Shown here: piece by piece, positions 7,093 to 7,484 of the stretch
How positions within the stretch are numbered: the stretch's first letter is position 1
Layout: each line of letters starts with the position of its first letter
From: Gallionellaceae bacterium
GTDB taxonomy: Bacteria > Pseudomonadota > Gammaproteobacteria > Burkholderiales > Gallionellaceae
Assembly (NCBI GenBank): GCA_947445045.1
Contig: CANFCA010000047.1
Span: forward strand, 1-7,484
Direction: 5' to 3'
Length of the DNA: 7,484 bases
Program-made: the position numbers and the translations under genes
Notes under the pieces: model-generated
Databases searched by the model: none
What the model saw: the letters and a program-made list of their open reading frames with translations, nothing else
Told to the model about the DNA's origin: nothing

Positions 7093-7484
7093 ATGACCCA
7101 CAGCTTATTTATTTCCGACTTACATTTGAGTGCTGACCAACCGCACAGCATGCTTCCGTTCCAGCATTTCATCGCCAATATCGCACCGCAAGCTGAGGCG
7201 CTGTACATCCTTGGTGATTTGTTTGAATACTGGGCGGGAGATGATGACTTGCATGACTCCTTTCACAGCCAAGTCGTCAGTGCATTACGTGGTCTTGCGG
7301 AACGCGATGTTAAAGTTTATTTATTACACGGCAACCGTGATTTATTGATGGGAGTTGAGTTAGCCCGTGCCTGCAAAGCGACATTGCTTGATGACCCTAC
7401 GCAGCTTGATTTATATGGCACGCCGACTTTACTCAGCCACGGTGACACCTTATGCACCGACGATATTGAGTATCAAAAATTTCG
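7093..7484 (+). CDS. lpxH: UDP-2,3-diacylglucosamine diphosphatase, 3' end outside the window
   Basis: LpxH is a peripheral inner-membrane enzyme of lipid A synthesis that hydrolyses UDP-2,3-diacylglucosamine to lipid X and UMP. The first 130 codons of an expected 240 or so are present; the frame is open at the right edge. Calcineurin-like metallophosphatase motifs are in order: SDLHL (Asp9, His11), GDLFEYWAGDD (Asp42), HGNRD (Asn81) and SHGDTLCTDD (His116). These are equivalent to the Mn-binding residues of the E. coli enzyme. No upstream in-frame start exists before a stop, and MTHSLFISDLHL matches the family's N-terminus, so the ATG at 7093 is secure. There is no Shine-Dalgarno; a hairpin lies immediately before the start. 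E. coli also has ppiB directly upstream of lpxH, so the gene order is conserved. Confidence 0.96.
   Translation, partial: MTHSLFISDLHLSADQPHSMLPFQHFIANIAPQAEALYILGDLFEYWAGDDDLHDSFHSQVVSALRGLAERDVKVYLLHGNRDLLMGVELARACKATLLDDPTQLDLYGTPTLLSHGDTLCTDDIEYQKF

Overview
The window (about 45% GC by eye) looks like chromosomal DNA of a Gram-negative proteobacterium. Lipid A synthesis (LpxH), an outer-membrane-type lipoprotein and periplasmic cell-wall enzymes point to a diderm. A bacterial-type GlnRS and the ppiB-lpxH pairing, also seen in E. coli, point to Beta- or Gammaproteobacteria. Overall feel, including the TPR + L,D-transpeptidase pair, suggests a betaproteobacterium of the Nitrosomonadales type (Methylophilaceae or Gallionellaceae-like); that placement is inference. 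No tRNA, rRNA, CRISPR, insertion sequence or phage signal was found, and no gene-free stretch exceeds about 150 bases.

Left part (1-2382, + strand): two tandem paralogous genes encode exported seven-bladed beta-propellers of the two-component-regulator-propeller type. The first is cut by the window's left edge and has the end of a signal peptide. The second is a probable lipoprotein with a long disordered linker. Neither has a kinase, cyclase or DNA-binding output domain, so they are free-standing periplasmic or surface propellers of unknown function. Both carry the same unusual insertion between blades 4 and 5. A bidirectional hairpin terminator (about 2399-2432) separates them from the convergent glnS.

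Middle (2461-4128, - strand): a complete glutaminyl-tRNA synthetase. A 152-base divergent intergenic region follows, with a candidate extended -10 promoter for the rightward genes and a perfect 13-base palindrome in its spacer.

Right part (4281-7484, + strand): a tight envelope gene cluster. A periplasmic TPR protein and an L,D-transpeptidase are 3 bases apart and share a homologous C-terminal NTF2-like domain. A cyclophilin-type peptidyl-prolyl isomerase follows 2 bases later, then a hairpin, then lpxH, which runs off the right edge. The cluster probably serves peptidoglycan cross-linking or remodelling, periplasmic folding and lipid A synthesis.

The most interesting observation is in the isomerase gene. 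It has an export signal and proline-rich linker in front of a complete PpiB. At the junction there is an in-frame ATG with its own well-spaced Shine-Dalgarno, exactly where the canonical cytoplasmic PpiB would start. One gene may therefore make both a periplasmic and a cytoplasmic enzyme.
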